A DNA stretch of 64,000 nt. It comes from Vreelandella populi. Its GTDB lineage: Bacteria; Pseudomonadota; Gammaproteobacteria; Pseudomonadales; Halomonadaceae. The first letter of the stretch is position 1, and each line of letters starts with the position of its first letter. Where the stretch lies: the NCBI RefSeq assembly GCF_003989825.1, contig NZ_RZHE01000012.1, positions 242,466 through 306,465 of the forward strand, read 5' to 3'. Below, piece by piece: positions 52,990-62,452 of this stretch. The notes below the pieces were generated by a model. That model was given only the letters and a program-made list of their open reading frames with translations, was not told where the DNA came from and searched no databases. The position numbers were made by a program, and so were the translations under genes.

Positions 52990-54147
52990 TCATTGACGCC
53001 GTAATAACTCAGAGGTCAGCTTGCTTACGCTGGTAATACCCAGCAGCGCCATATTGCGTTCTATTTCGCTACCCAGCAACATGGCAGCCTTCTTCACACC
53101 GGCTTCGCCAGCGATGCAGGCCGCATAATTGAAGGGGCGACCCAGAAACACAAAGCTTGCCCCCAACGACAGAGCTTTGAGTACCTGGCTACCGCGGCGG
53201 AAGCTACCGTCAATCATAACAGGCACTGTTCCAGAGACCGCCTCCAGCACTTCCGGCAACATAGTGAGTGGGGCCACAGTGCCATCGAGCTGTCGGCCTC
53301 CGTGATTGGAAACTATTAAACCATCGGCACCCGCACTGACAGCACGCCGTGCATCGTCAGGATGCAGAATACCTTTTACCACTAGATTACCTTTCCACCG
53401 TGTCCGAACCTGATCGAGCGTCGACCAATCAAGATGCCGACGGCCCGAAAAATCACGGTTGACGTTCTTTGCCAGTACCGGCACGCCACGTGTCGCCGCA
53501 TTATTTTCGAAATGCGGAATACCGTGATGCCACAATGTCTTCAGAAAAGTCCCGAATAGCCATCGCGGCCGTACCACACCATCCCAAGCTAGCCGAAGAC
53601 TAGGGCGCAATGGCGAAGAGAAGCCAGCGCGGCGATGATTCTCAGGGTTAGGCGGCACAGCGTAGTCTACTGTGACCACCAAATTGGTAAATCCGGCCTG
53701 CTCAACACGTGCCAGAAGGGCGTCGATTTCCTCCGGGGTTCCGGGCAGGTAAGCTTGAAACCAATCCGAGCCTTTTGCTCCTGAAAGCTCTTCCATTGGT
53801 ATCAATGATGTACCACTGACGATCATGGGGATGCCGCTTTCTGATGCTGCTTGCGCCAGCACTTGGTCTCCTCGATAGGCAGTTAGGGCGCTAATGCCCA
53901 TGGGTGCTATACCGAAAGGGTAGGCATAGCGGCGGCCAAAGAGTTCGGTTTCCGTCGATACACTGGAAACGTTCACCAACGCCCGAGGAAGAAATGCGTA
54001 GTTATCGAAGGCCTCACGGCTAGACTGGGCGGTAATGCCATCTTCAGCCACGCTAGCCACGTATCCGAATAGCTGTCGTGGTAAACGCCGCAGTGCTTCC
54101 CGCTCAAAATCATCAAGGCTTAAAATACGTTCTAGATGACGGGGCAT
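52990..54147 (-). CDS. FMN-dependent alpha-hydroxy-acid oxidase/dehydrogenase
   Basis: Oxidises a 2-hydroxy acid (lactate, glycolate, mandelate or similar) to the 2-oxo acid with FMN. The 385-residue product has the family layout: FDNYAFLPRALVNVSSVSTE, PFGIAPMGISALTAYRGDQV, VVTVDYAVPPNPENHRR, NLVVKGILHPDDARRAV (FMN Lys), the active-site GLIVSNHGGRQLDG (catalytic His/Arg) and MIDGSFRRGSQVLKALSLGA. It is the last gene of the minus-strand sugar-acid operon; its start abuts the stop of the 2-hydroxyacid dehydrogenase gene. The true substrate is not readable from sequence. Confidence 0.92.
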   Translation of the reverse strand: MPRHLERILSLDDFEREALRRLPRQLFGYVASVAEDGITAQSSREAFDNYAFLPRALVNVSSVSTETELFGRRYAYPFGIAPMGISALTAYRGDQVLAQAASESGIPMIVSGTSLIPMEELSGAKGSDWFQAYLPGTPEEIDALLARVEQAGFTNLVVTVDYAVPPNPENHRRAGFSSPLRPSLRLAWDGVVRPRWLFGTFLKTLWHHGIPHFENNAATRGVPVLAKNVNRDFSGRRHLDWSTLDQVRTRWKGNLVVKGILHPDDARRAVSAGADGLIVSNHGGRQLDGTVAPLTMLPEVLEAVSGTVPVMIDGSFRRGSQVLKALSLGASFVFLGRPFNYAACIAGEAGVKKAAMLLGSEIERNMALLGITSVSKLTSELLRRQ

Positions 54148-55163
54148 TATGCCTCCTTATCGTCAGAAGCAGACCGTCGCCAGACGTTCACATTGACGGC
54201 GTTGATCGGTCCGCAACCGATTAGCGCCCCCAGTAGGTTATCGACTGCCAACTGTGCCATGGCCTCACGTGTTTCATGGGTCGCTGAGCCGATGTGTGGC
54301 GTCGTCACTACATTATCCATGGCTGTCAGTGGCGAATTGGATGGAAGCGGTTCCTCTACGAAAACGTCAAGCCCAGCTGCTCGAATCCCGCCGGAGCGGA
54401 GTGCTTCGATCAGCGCTGGTTCATCGACCACCTTACCTCTCGCAATATTGATGAGTGCTGCCGTCGGTTTCATCCGTGCTAGGGCATGAGTGTCAATTAA
54501 GTGATGTGTATCATCGTTGTAGGGCACGCTAGTGCAGACGATATCCGCTTCGGCTAACAGGTCATTCAGCTCACGCCTTTGCGCCCCTAAGTGCTGTTCA
54601 AGCGCAGGCTTAGAGGAAGAAGCTGTGTAGAGGATGGGCATGCCGAAACCCAATGCCCCACGCCGGGCAATCGCTGCACCAATACGACCTGCACCCACAA
54701 TGCCCAGGGTTTTGCTATGTACGTCCACTCCGAAGTGCTCGGCACCGATATGTGCACGCCAGCCACCCTCACGAACCATGTTGGCTAGTTCGACTAGCCG
54801 ACGCTGGGTCGCCATAATTAACGCAAATGCCGTATCGGCTGTGGTTTCAGTCAGCACATCGGGCGTATTGCAGAGAAGAATGCCGCGCCGGTTAAGTGCT
54901 CCAAGAGGCAGGTGGTCATAACCCACTGAAATAGTGGAAACCACTTGTAGCGCTGGTGCCTCGGCCAACATTGCCTCGTTGAGCTCCAGCTTGCCGCCAA
55001 TTAGGCCATGAGCCTTGGAAAGCGCTGCCATGAAATCAGCACGATTTGATTCGTCCACGTCCTCGAAGTAGTCGACCTTGGCAACCTCGGAAAGCGCCTC
55101 AAGCTGAGCCTTACTGAGCCGTCGTACGGCGACAATACGCCACGATTTCATTTGCTCAGCCAT
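54147..55163 (-). CDS. NAD(P)-dependent D-2-hydroxyacid dehydrogenase (glyoxylate/hydroxypyruvate reductase type)
   Basis: The 338-residue product has the D-isomer-specific 2-hydroxyacid dehydrogenase fold: ISVGYDHLPLGALNRRGILL, TPDVLTETTADTAFALIMAT, Rossmann GIVGAGRIGAAIARRG, ALINIARGKVVDEPALIEAL with the catalytic Arg, and the Glu/His pair VFVEEPLP ... TTPHIGSAT. Closest by pattern to GhrB/gluconate 2-dehydrogenase-type enzymes. It overlaps the aldolase gene by 8 bp. It may reduce the aldehyde or keto-acid product of the aldolase step (inference). Confidence 0.92.
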   Translation of the reverse strand: MAEQMKSWRIVAVRRLSKAQLEALSEVAKVDYFEDVDESNRADFMAALSKAHGLIGGKLELNEAMLAEAPALQVVSTISVGYDHLPLGALNRRGILLCNTPDVLTETTADTAFALIMATQRRLVELANMVREGGWRAHIGAEHFGVDVHSKTLGIVGAGRIGAAIARRGALGFGMPILYTASSSKPALEQHLGAQRRELNDLLAEADIVCTSVPYNDDTHHLIDTHALARMKPTAALINIARGKVVDEPALIEALRSGGIRAAGLDVFVEEPLPSNSPLTAMDNVVTTPHIGSATHETREAMAQLAVDNLLGALIGCGPINAVNVNVWRRSASDDKEA

Positions 55164-56085
55164 GGTTCGCCTCGTCTAAGCCCTTCATTTGAAATCCTGT
55201 CGCTTTAAGCGCAGACACAAGTTCAGACGCACGCTGCTCCTCCAGTTCCACTAAGGGCGGTCGCACACGCCGCCAAGCGTCTTTTCCTGAGAAGTAAGCT
55301 GTTGCCGCCTTCATACCAGGGATCAGTGGATATTTTTCAAACAGGTCGCGCACAACATTAAGGCTCTGCTGACGATCATCGGCATCGTCCGCTTGCCAAT
55401 GTCGGGCCAATTCAACGATGGCCGCCGGATTCACGTTGGCAGTGGCGCTGATACAGCCAGCGCCGCCTGCCCGCAGGGTATTCAGCAGGAACCGCTCGCT
55501 GCCGGCATATACGGCAAAATCCTGCCCGGCAAAGCGCTCGGTCAACGCTTGGGTGTGAGCCCAGTCGCCGCCGCTGTCCTTGATGCCGGCAATAATGTCT
55601 GGGAAGGAGTCGCGCAAGCGCTCAATCAGCTCAAGCGATAGCGGCACCTGAGTCACCGGCGGGATATGGTAGAGGTAGATCCGTAGGCGCGAATTTGCGA
55701 CGCGATTGATCACCTCACTGTAATAGCGAAACAAGCCTTCGTCGCTAATACCCTTATAGTAGAAGGGCGGTAGCATCAGCACGCCGGCACAGCCAGCGTC
55801 CACTGCCTCGCGTGTCAGCGCCACGCAATCATCAATTGTACAGCTCCCGGTGCCGGGCATAATCCTAGTGGGGTCGACACCGCCATCCACCAGCGCTTTT
55901 AGCAGCGTCTGCTTTTCAGCCACTGTCATCGAGTTGGCCTCGGAATTGGTGCCGAACACGGCCAAGCCAACGCCATTTGAAGTTAGCCACTGGCAATGCG
56001 CCACAAAACGCTGCCTATCCGGCGCTAGATCTGCGCCGAAGGGAGTAATTACCGGTGACCAGACGTCTCCACTTGTTTGGGACAT
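55156..56085 (-). CDS. DapA-family aldolase/lyase (2-keto-3-deoxy sugar acid aldolase type)
   Basis: Class I (Schiff base) aldolase of the dihydrodipicolinate synthase/N-acetylneuraminate lyase family. The 309-residue product has GTNSEANSMTVAEKQ (substrate carboxylate loop, in the family GT[TN]GE), Tyr139 in IYLYHIP and the Schiff-base Lys169 in IAGIKDSGGD. True DapA has GTTGE; the context with sugar-acid dehydratases and a transporter points instead to cleavage of a 2-keto-3-deoxy sugar acid to pyruvate plus an aldehyde (inference). Confidence 0.9.
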   Translation of the reverse strand: MSQTSGDVWSPVITPFGADLAPDRQRFVAHCQWLTSNGVGLAVFGTNSEANSMTVAEKQTLLKALVDGGVDPTRIMPGTGSCTIDDCVALTREAVDAGCAGVLMLPPFYYKGISDEGLFRYYSEVINRVANSRLRIYLYHIPPVTQVPLSLELIERLRDSFPDIIAGIKDSGGDWAHTQALTERFAGQDFAVYAGSERFLLNTLRAGGAGCISATANVNPAAIVELARHWQADDADDRQQSLNVVRDLFEKYPLIPGMKAATAYFSGKDAWRRVRPPLVELEEQRASELVSALKATGFQMKGLDEANHG

Positions 56086-56112
56086 GACATTCTCCTTGTT
56101 GTTGTAAGGTCA

Positions 56113-57234
56113 TTAGTGCCAGGGCTCAATGGCGTAGCGCTCAAGAGCAGCCTGATCAAATCCGAACCCAAGGCCGGGAGCGGTAGGTAGCAATAGTTGT
56201 CCGTCGGAAAACTCCAACTGTGTATCCACAAGCTTCCTGAAGTTAAGCACCTGATCGTCGGCAAAGAACTCGACCATCTTCACGTTTGGCGCTGATGCCA
56301 CCAGGTGGATATGCAAGTCGTGGAACCAGTGCGGATAAATATCCACCCCATAGCTGGCAGCCGTTGCGGCGATGCGCCGAAACTCGGTGATGCCTCCACA
56401 AACGGCTGCATCGGTCTGCAAAATCATTGCGGCTTCTTTGTCCAGCAGCTCTTTGAAGCGCCAGCGTCCCGCTTCGATTTCGCCGGTGGCCACCGGAACT
56501 GGGGTGCGCTCTGCCAATCGGCGATGATTGTCGATGTCATCAGGACTGAAAGGCTCCTCAATCCAGAACGGATTATAAGGTTCTGCCATACGCATAAAGG
56601 CCAGTGCCGACGGCAGATCACGCCAGGCATTGTTGGCGTCCATCATCACTTGCACATTGGGGCCCACCGCCTCACGCACCGCCGCCAAACGTGCCTCCTC
56701 TCCAGCCAAATCTTCTCGGCCCACTTTCATCTTCACTGCGGTGAAGCCCTTAGCTACGTAGCCAGCCATTTCTTCACCAAGCATCGCAGGAGTCTTACCG
56801 TCCAGGTAGTAGCCGCCACTGGCGTAAGCCGGCACGCTGTGTGAGTCACTAGCGCCCAAATATTTATAGAGCGGGAGCTTTGCGGCACGTGCGTTACGAT
56901 CCCACAGCGCGGTATCCAAAATACTGATGGCGCGCATTACCGAACCGCTGCGACCATGCAGCAGCGATTCCTGGTACATTGCCTGCCACAGTGCTTCAGT
57001 TGCATGAGCGTCAGCCCCCAACAGCACTGGCGACAGCAATTCCCTTACCGCATTGGCCACAAGCGAGCCAGCATTATTGCCGCCGTAGCAAAATCCAATG
57101 CCTATATGGCCATCATCGCCCACTACTTCGACGAGCACGTAATCGCGCTTGAGTACCTGACGATTGGAAAAGCTAGTGGGGTTATCCAGCGGTACATTGA
57201 CCGTTCGAGCACGCACTTCGGTTATCGTTGTCAT
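56113..57234 (-). CDS. Mandelate racemase/muconate lactonizing enzyme family dehydratase
   Basis: Enolase-superfamily enzyme, probably a sugar-acid dehydratase. The product (373 residues from 57234) has the KxK base AVKMKVGRED, metal ligands in MMDANNAW, WIEEPF and ATGE, and the late PHWFHDLHIHLVAS region that supplies the second base His. The start at 57234 (MTTITEVRARTVNVPL) has GAGG nine bases upstream; a longer frame to 57348 would overlap the tctA gene and adds unlikely residues. It lies 26 bp after tctA and 27 bp before the aldolase gene. Confidence 0.9.
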   Translation of the reverse strand: MTTITEVRARTVNVPLDNPTSFSNRQVLKRDYVLVEVVGDDGHIGIGFCYGGNNAGSLVANAVRELLSPVLLGADAHATEALWQAMYQESLLHGRSGSVMRAISILDTALWDRNARAAKLPLYKYLGASDSHSVPAYASGGYYLDGKTPAMLGEEMAGYVAKGFTAVKMKVGREDLAGEEARLAAVREAVGPNVQVMMDANNAWRDLPSALAFMRMAEPYNPFWIEEPFSPDDIDNHRRLAERTPVPVATGEIEAGRWRFKELLDKEAAMILQTDAAVCGGITEFRRIAATAASYGVDIYPHWFHDLHIHLVASAPNVKMVEFFADDQVLNFRKLVDTQLEFSDGQLLLPTAPGLGFGFDQAALERYAIEPWH

Positions 57235-57260
57235 GATGAAGCCTCGAATTAAGAGTAGGG

Positions 57261-58766
57261 TTATTCTGTCTGAGTACGTGGGCGCATTGCAGCCCGCACC
57301 CAGCGGAAGAAGGGTGTCGCTTGGAGTACTGAAAGGGCGGCAATGCATAGAAGCACGACAGCGATAGGGCTGGTCAAAAAGATGCTCAAGTTGCCTTGCC
57401 CGATTAACATAGATTGCTGGTAGCTGGTCTCCATGACTGGGCCGAGAATCAAACCGATTACCATCGGTGCTGGTGACACACCTGCTTTATTCATCCAATA
57501 GCCAAACAGACCGAAGCCCAACATCAGCCCAACCTCAAACAAGCTGTTGTTGATAGCAAAGGCGCCAATCACGCACAGCGTAATTATCGAGCAAGCCACA
57601 AAGCTGTCTGGTACACGTGTCACACTTACGCAGAGTCGAGTAAACAGCAGCCCCACTAGCAGTAGCCCAATATTGGCAAAAATCACTGCCCAAATCAGGG
57701 TATAGGTAACATCCCCATAGTCCGTAAGCAGGTTAGGTCCGGGCAGAATGCCCTGTACCATTAGCGCGCCAAGCAGGATGGCAGTAGAGGAACTGCCAGG
57801 GATACCCAGAGCAATGGTGGGAATCAATGCACCGCCCACCACCGCATTATTAGCCGCTTCAGGTGCCGCCACCCCAGCGATGTCCCCCTTGCCAAAGCGG
57901 CTCTTATCTTTGGCAAAGCGTTTGGCTTCGTTGTAAGCGAACCAACTGGCAGTATCACCGCCGGTACCCGGAATTAGGCCGGTGATGATGCCGATGCCAC
58001 TGGAACGGAAGATATTGGGTAACAAGCGGCGAATCTCAGCGAGAGGCGGAATCAACCTATCGGTGATTTTGCTTGCCACCTTCTGGGCACCATGGGCATT
58101 CTCGATCAATATCAACGCCTGTGGGATCGAGAACAGACCGATAAGCGCTACGGTAAACTCGATACCCGAGAACAAGTTAATGACATCGAAAGTCATCCGT
58201 GGCGTGCCGGTGATCAGATCCATACCTACCGTGCTCAACAGTAGACCCAAGGTGCCCGAGAGCAGACCACTGATTACCGAACCTTGTGATAAAGATCCAA
58301 TGATGGTGATACCCAATACGGCGATCGCAAACAGCTCGATAGGGCCAAACTTGAGCACCAATACACCAAGTAACGGTGCTGCAGTGAGCAATGCGATGCC
58401 GCTCAGCAGGCCACCGATAAAAGAAGCGAAGAGCGATACACCTAACGCTCTCCCGGCCTGGCCCTGTTGCGATAGCGGGAATCCATCGAGAACTGTCGCT
58501 GCGGCCGAGGGGGTGCCGGGCGTCTTCAACAAAATGGCGGCGATTGAGCCACCGTAGGAGGCCCCCACATAGAGTGAGGCCAACATGCTAAGACCCGACG
58601 CGGGGTCCATGCCAAAGGTGAGGGGTAATAGCAGCGCCAGCGCCATAGTCGCTGAGAGCCCTGGCATGGCACCCACAAACAGCCCCAGCAGGGTACCGCC
58701 CAGGATCAGGGCAATGTTGGTGAACGACATGACGTTGGTCAGGCCCACCAGAACAAGATTATCCAT
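57261..58766 (-). CDS. tctA: Tripartite tricarboxylate transporter permease, TctA family
   Basis: Large membrane subunit of a TTT importer. The 501-residue product has about a dozen hydrophobic helices and the family signatures GLFVGAMPGLSATMALALLL, PGTPSAAATVLDGFPL and GIITGLIPGTGGDTASWFAY with GIPGSSSTAILLGALMVQG. It works with the TctB and TctC proteins encoded just upstream. Order tctC-tctB-tctA on the minus strand; about 100 bp separates tctB from tctA. Likely substrate is a sugar acid or related carboxylate handled by the enzymes around it. Confidence 0.95.
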   Translation of the reverse strand: MDNLVLVGLTNVMSFTNIALILGGTLLGLFVGAMPGLSATMALALLLPLTFGMDPASGLSMLASLYVGASYGGSIAAILLKTPGTPSAAATVLDGFPLSQQGQAGRALGVSLFASFIGGLLSGIALLTAAPLLGVLVLKFGPIELFAIAVLGITIIGSLSQGSVISGLLSGTLGLLLSTVGMDLITGTPRMTFDVINLFSGIEFTVALIGLFSIPQALILIENAHGAQKVASKITDRLIPPLAEIRRLLPNIFRSSGIGIITGLIPGTGGDTASWFAYNEAKRFAKDKSRFGKGDIAGVAAPEAANNAVVGGALIPTIALGIPGSSSTAILLGALMVQGILPGPNLLTDYGDVTYTLIWAVIFANIGLLLVGLLFTRLCVSVTRVPDSFVACSIITLCVIGAFAINNSLFEVGLMLGFGLFGYWMNKAGVSPAPMVIGLILGPVMETSYQQSMLIGQGNLSIFLTSPIAVVLLCIAALSVLQATPFFRWVRAAMRPRTQTE

Positions 58767-58867
58767 ATGACTAGACTCCAGAAGCCTGCGTCAGGCACCC
58801 ATCCCCAGATCGCTGCAATGTCTTGCTAAGCAATGCGAACCGGGAATAAGAGATGCGCTTATTGTCG

Positions 58868-59371
58868 TTATGAGGAAAACTGGGGTGGCAGTAGGGGGAC
58901 AGGCAGGCCCAGAAAGCCGATGAAAACCGCACATACCACCGCTACCAGCAGCACGATGCCTATGGCGGCAAAGCGCCAAGAGACATGCCCGATCATCGCT
59001 AACGCCACTACCATGAAACCAACAGTGGCGATTAAGTAGCCCAGTATCGAAATACTGTAGAGGTAGACCGCGGCCAGTAGGAAAGCCAGCATGGCCTTCC
59101 ATGGCTTACGGTTCCTAGCCTGACCATTGATGGTTTCTTCCTCTGGGGCGGCATCATTGCTGGAGCTTGCTGCTCCAGCGGCTGACAGCTGGCGACGCCG
59201 CTGGATACTAAATACCTCCTGGCCTACCATCGCCGCTCCTAATAAGGCTACGACAGCCGAATAGATAAGGGGCATGTTCGCCGCCTTAGCGGGATAGCCC
59301 ATCGCAGTGATATAAAAGGTCGCTGCTATGCCAATGGCAAAAAATCCCAAGACCAGACGACTTATGTTCAT
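58868..59371 (-). CDS. tctB: Tripartite tricarboxylate transporter small permease, TctB family
   Basis: 167-residue membrane protein with four predicted helices: residues ~5-25 (LVLGFFAIGIAATFYITAMG), ~35-55, and a C-terminal pair around 95-160 (AMLAFLLAAVYLYSISILGY, FAAIGIVLLVAVVCAVFIGF). A charged 30-residue linker separates the halves. Ending GLPVPLLPP is typical of TctB. It lies between tctC and tctA. Confidence 0.9.
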   Translation of the reverse strand: MNISRLVLGFFAIGIAATFYITAMGYPAKAANMPLIYSAVVALLGAAMVGQEVFSIQRRRQLSAAGAASSSNDAAPEEETINGQARNRKPWKAMLAFLLAAVYLYSISILGYLIATVGFMVVALAMIGHVSWRFAAIGIVLLVAVVCAVFIGFLGLPVPLLPPQFSS

Positions 59372-59422
59372 CTCACACCCCCTTGTCGATCCGCCATATT
59401 CCTCTGCGGATGCAGCGCCTTA

Positions 59423-60394
59423 CTACTCGTTGACTTCATCCTTGACATCTGCCCAGATTTCTTCGAATTGGCCTTCCATGTCCTGCATCATTTGGCCGTA
59501 GTCGTCACCTGTCTGAATGTCGAGAACCATGGCGCGTTCTTCAGCTGTCTTCTGGAACTCGTCATTTTCTTTGAGGGCTTCAAAGGCAGCAATCAGCTCA
59601 TCGCGAGCTTCATCGGGAATATCTGCTGGTGCGCTATAGCCTCGTGAAGAGCCAGCCACCACATCGATATCTTTTTCCAGCATGGTGGGAACATCAGGCA
59701 GAATATCCAGACGTTCACGGGTAAATACTGCTAGCGGGCGCAAGCTACCTGATTGGATATGACCAAAGACATTGCCGAGGTTATTGAAACTGGCATCGAC
59801 CTTACTACCCAGGGCGGCTGTAGCGGAGGGACCATCGCCTTGGAAAGGCACTTTTTGAAAGGATAGGCCAGTGGCTTTCTCAATCATGATGGTTGAGAAA
59901 AAGTCATCTCCACCGACCCCCGAGTTTGCCACCGTAATTTGGCCGGGGCGTTCCTCTGCAGCAGCGAGAAAATCTTCCACTGTTTGATAGGGACTGTTTG
60001 CTGGCACTACGATAATGCCTGGGTCGGTTACCACGTTGGCGATCGGTGTCAACTGGTCGATCGAGTAGTTGATGGCATCATTCATGATGTAGTTCGTCAT
60101 AAGCATCGGGGTATTGGTGATACTTATGACGCTGCCATCTTTAGGCGACTGATGGGTTAGTCGAGTCCAGGCAATCGCTCCTGTAGCGCCCGGCATATAT
60201 TCATTAATGAATTCTACGCCCAGCAATTCCCGCAAGAAGGGTTGAGTCAATTGAGCCAAGGTATCGCTGCCTCCACCTGCCTTGAACCCTTGTAGCACCT
60301 TGATTTCATCAGCTGCTGAATACTCCGCCTGAGCGGCTCCTGAAAGCATCAGGGCGGATAGTAGGGACGCTGTGTAAATGCTACGGATTTGCAT
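59423..60394 (-). CDS. tctC: Tripartite tricarboxylate transporter solute-binding protein, TctC/Bug family
   Basis: Periplasmic receptor of the TTT importer. The product (323 residues from 60394) has a signal peptide MQIRSIYTASLLSALMLSGA ending AQA, then a Bug-type fold: VLQGFKAGGGSDTLAQLTQP, GATGAIAWTRL, ITVANSGVGGDDFFSTIMIE, VPFQGDGPSATAALGSKVDA and LDILPDVPTMLEKDID. GAGG eight bases upstream supports the ATG at 60394; the frame is open further upstream but that part is AT-rich promoter DNA. First gene of the minus-strand operon, divergent from the IlvD/Edd gene. Confidence 0.93.
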   Translation of the reverse strand: MQIRSIYTASLLSALMLSGAAQAEYSAADEIKVLQGFKAGGGSDTLAQLTQPFLRELLGVEFINEYMPGATGAIAWTRLTHQSPKDGSVISITNTPMLMTNYIMNDAINYSIDQLTPIANVVTDPGIIVVPANSPYQTVEDFLAAAEERPGQITVANSGVGGDDFFSTIMIEKATGLSFQKVPFQGDGPSATAALGSKVDASFNNLGNVFGHIQSGSLRPLAVFTRERLDILPDVPTMLEKDIDVVAGSSRGYSAPADIPDEARDELIAAFEALKENDEFQKTAEERAMVLDIQTGDDYGQMMQDMEGQFEEIWADVKDEVNE

Positions 60395-60481
60395 TGTTAT
60401 TTCCTCAAGTGCTGTTTGTCGTTGTGATGCACATGGTTGAGCAAGGCGTGCTTGCACTATCCAACGTAGTTGCATATCAAT

Positions 60482-60515
60482 AATATTGTCAATAATATTA
60501 TTAATAATCTTGTCA
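60482..60515. promoter_or_regulatory. Divergent control region with AT-rich palindrome and TTGTCA repeats
   Basis: Perfect 12-bp palindrome AATAATATTATT (60491-60502) flanked by direct repeats AATATTGTCA (60482-60491) and AATCTTGTCA (60506-60515). It lies between tctC (start 60394) and the IlvD/Edd gene (start 60603), where the GntR-type regulator at 62453 would be expected to bind. A minus-strand TTGACA at 60492-60487 may serve as -35 for tctC. Confidence 0.5.
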
Positions 60516-60602
60516 GCTAGATTTATACCGCCTAGCCTAATGATCAAGAGCCGTATTTACGAACCCCTCCGAGAAGCCGCGAATAAAGTAGAGGAAACCG
60601 CA

Positions 60603-62390
60603 ATGAGCCAGAACTTTAAAAACAATAGCAACGGCAATGAGCGTCATGAATCGACATCTGAAGCCCCCACCTTGGGCATGTCCAACCGACTAACCAACTA
60701 TGGTGATGCAGACTTTTCGCTCTTTCTGCGCAAGGCCTTCATTAAGGGCATGGGTTATACGGATGATGCGCTCTCGCGTCCGGTCATTGGGATTGCCAAT
60801 ACCTACAGTGGCTACAATGCCTGTCATGGCAATGTGCCTGGATTGGTCGAGAGCGTTAAGCGTGGCGTCATGCTCGCTGGCGGCTTACCGGTAGACTTTC
60901 CCACCATTACTCTTCATGAATCTTTTGCTAACCCCACCAGCATGTACCTGCGTAACCTTATGGCATTGGATACGGAGGAGATGATTCGTGCCCAGCCGAT
61001 GGATGCCGTGGTGCTGATCGGCGGTTGCGATAAGACAGTACCCGCACAGTTGATGGCCGCCGCTAGCGCCGGTGTTCCGACAGTCCAAGTCGTCACCGGT
61101 CCCATGCTTGCAGGCTCACACCGCGGTACTCGCGTCGGAGCCTGCACCGACTGCCGCCGTTACTGGGCCTCCTACCGTGGTAATGACATCGACGAAGCGG
61201 AAATTAACGAAGTCAACGACAAACTGGTCCCTACCGTGGGTACTTGCTCGGTAATGGGCACCGCAAGCACCATGGCCTGCCTAGCCGAGACACTGGGAAT
61301 AATGCTGCCCAACAGCGCCACCGCCCCGGCCGTCTACGCTGATCGGCAACGCATTGCAGAACAGTCAGGCGCGCAGGCCGTTGCACTTGCACATGCAGGC
61401 GTTACGCCAGATCAAATCCTTACTCCTGAAGCTTTCGAAAATGCCCTGCGCGTACTTCTCTCTTTGGGCGGCTCTACCAATGCGTTGATACATCTGACCG
61501 CTATCGCAGGGCGCTTGGGCATCGATATCGATCTTGAGGCATTTGACCGAATGAGCCAGGAAACCCCCGTACTGATGGATCTTAAACCATCAGGAGAAGG
61601 GTACATGGAGGATCTGCACCGGGCGGGCGGCTTGCCCACCTTATTACGTGAGCTAAAACCGTTGTTACACTTGAACGCCATGACCATCAATGGTCATACC
61701 TTGGGTGAAAACATCGATGCCGCCGTCCATCTCATCGACCAAAAGGTCGTGCGATCCATGCATAGCCCGCTCTACGCTCAGGGTGGCATAGCCGTATTGC
61801 GTGGCAACTTGGCACCGTCCGGCGCCATTATTAAGCAATCAGCCGCCTCAGCCGAGCTTATGACACACCGCGGTCGTGCTGTCGTGTTTACAGGTTTAGA
61901 AGACTTGGCTAACCGCATCGATGACCCGGATCTGGATGTGCACGCTAAGGACGTGTTAGTACTACAGAATATCGGGCCCAAAGGGGCACCAGGTATGCCA
62001 GAAGCGGGTTACATTCCGATTCCCAAAAAACTCGCCTCGCAAGGCGTCAAAGATATGGTGCGCATTTCCGACGGACGCATGAGTGGCACCGCGGCAGGCA
62101 CTATAGTGCTCCACGTCTCCCCAGAATCCGCTGAGGGCGGTCCATTAGGGCTGGTCCGCGATGGTGATTTCATATCGCTGGATGTCGCTAACAATCAGTT
62201 GAACCTAGAAGTGGACGAGACGGAGCTGGATGCTCGGCGGCAGGCCTTTAGGAGCGAAGAGGACGGGGCACCGCTATTGGGATATCGACGTCTGTTTATG
62301 GAGCAAATTCTTCAAGCAGAGGAGGGCTGCGATTTTCGCGCTTGCCGACCTGAACCTACGTGCCGGATACCGAGACAGCATGAAGCCTGA
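60603..62390 (+). CDS. IlvD/Edd-family iron-sulfur sugar-acid dehydratase
   Basis: The 595-residue product (from ATG 60603, AGAGGAA seven bases upstream) belongs to the dihydroxy-acid/6-phosphogluconate dehydratase family. Cluster cysteines are seen in YNACHGN, IGGCDKTVPA and GTCSVMGTASTM. The late SDGRMSGTAAGTIVLHVSPE motif holds the catalytic Ser region. The sequence GRMSGTAxGTIVLH and the TCS motif are typical of pentonate/hexonate dehydratases rather than biosynthetic IlvD. It dehydrates an aldonic acid to a 2-keto-3-deoxy acid (inference). It is divergent from the transporter operon and followed by the GntR regulator gene. Confidence 0.9.
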   Translation: MSQNFKNNSNGNERHESTSEAPTLGMSNRLTNYGDADFSLFLRKAFIKGMGYTDDALSRPVIGIANTYSGYNACHGNVPGLVESVKRGVMLAGGLPVDFPTITLHESFANPTSMYLRNLMALDTEEMIRAQPMDAVVLIGGCDKTVPAQLMAAASAGVPTVQVVTGPMLAGSHRGTRVGACTDCRRYWASYRGNDIDEAEINEVNDKLVPTVGTCSVMGTASTMACLAETLGIMLPNSATAPAVYADRQRIAEQSGAQAVALAHAGVTPDQILTPEAFENALRVLLSLGGSTNALIHLTAIAGRLGIDIDLEAFDRMSQETPVLMDLKPSGEGYMEDLHRAGGLPTLLRELKPLLHLNAMTINGHTLGENIDAAVHLIDQKVVRSMHSPLYAQGGIAVLRGNLAPSGAIIKQSAASAELMTHRGRAVVFTGLEDLANRIDDPDLDVHAKDVLVLQNIGPKGAPGMPEAGYIPIPKKLASQGVKDMVRISDGRMSGTAAGTIVLHVSPESAEGGPLGLVRDGDFISLDVANNQLNLEVDETELDARRQAFRSEEDGAPLLGYRRLFMEQILQAEEGCDFRACRPEPTCRIPRQHEA

Positions 62391-62452
62391 AAGCGAGTTT
62401 GTTACACTTATTATCCCTATGCACTGCAGTTAATGCTGCTGAGAAAGCGATC

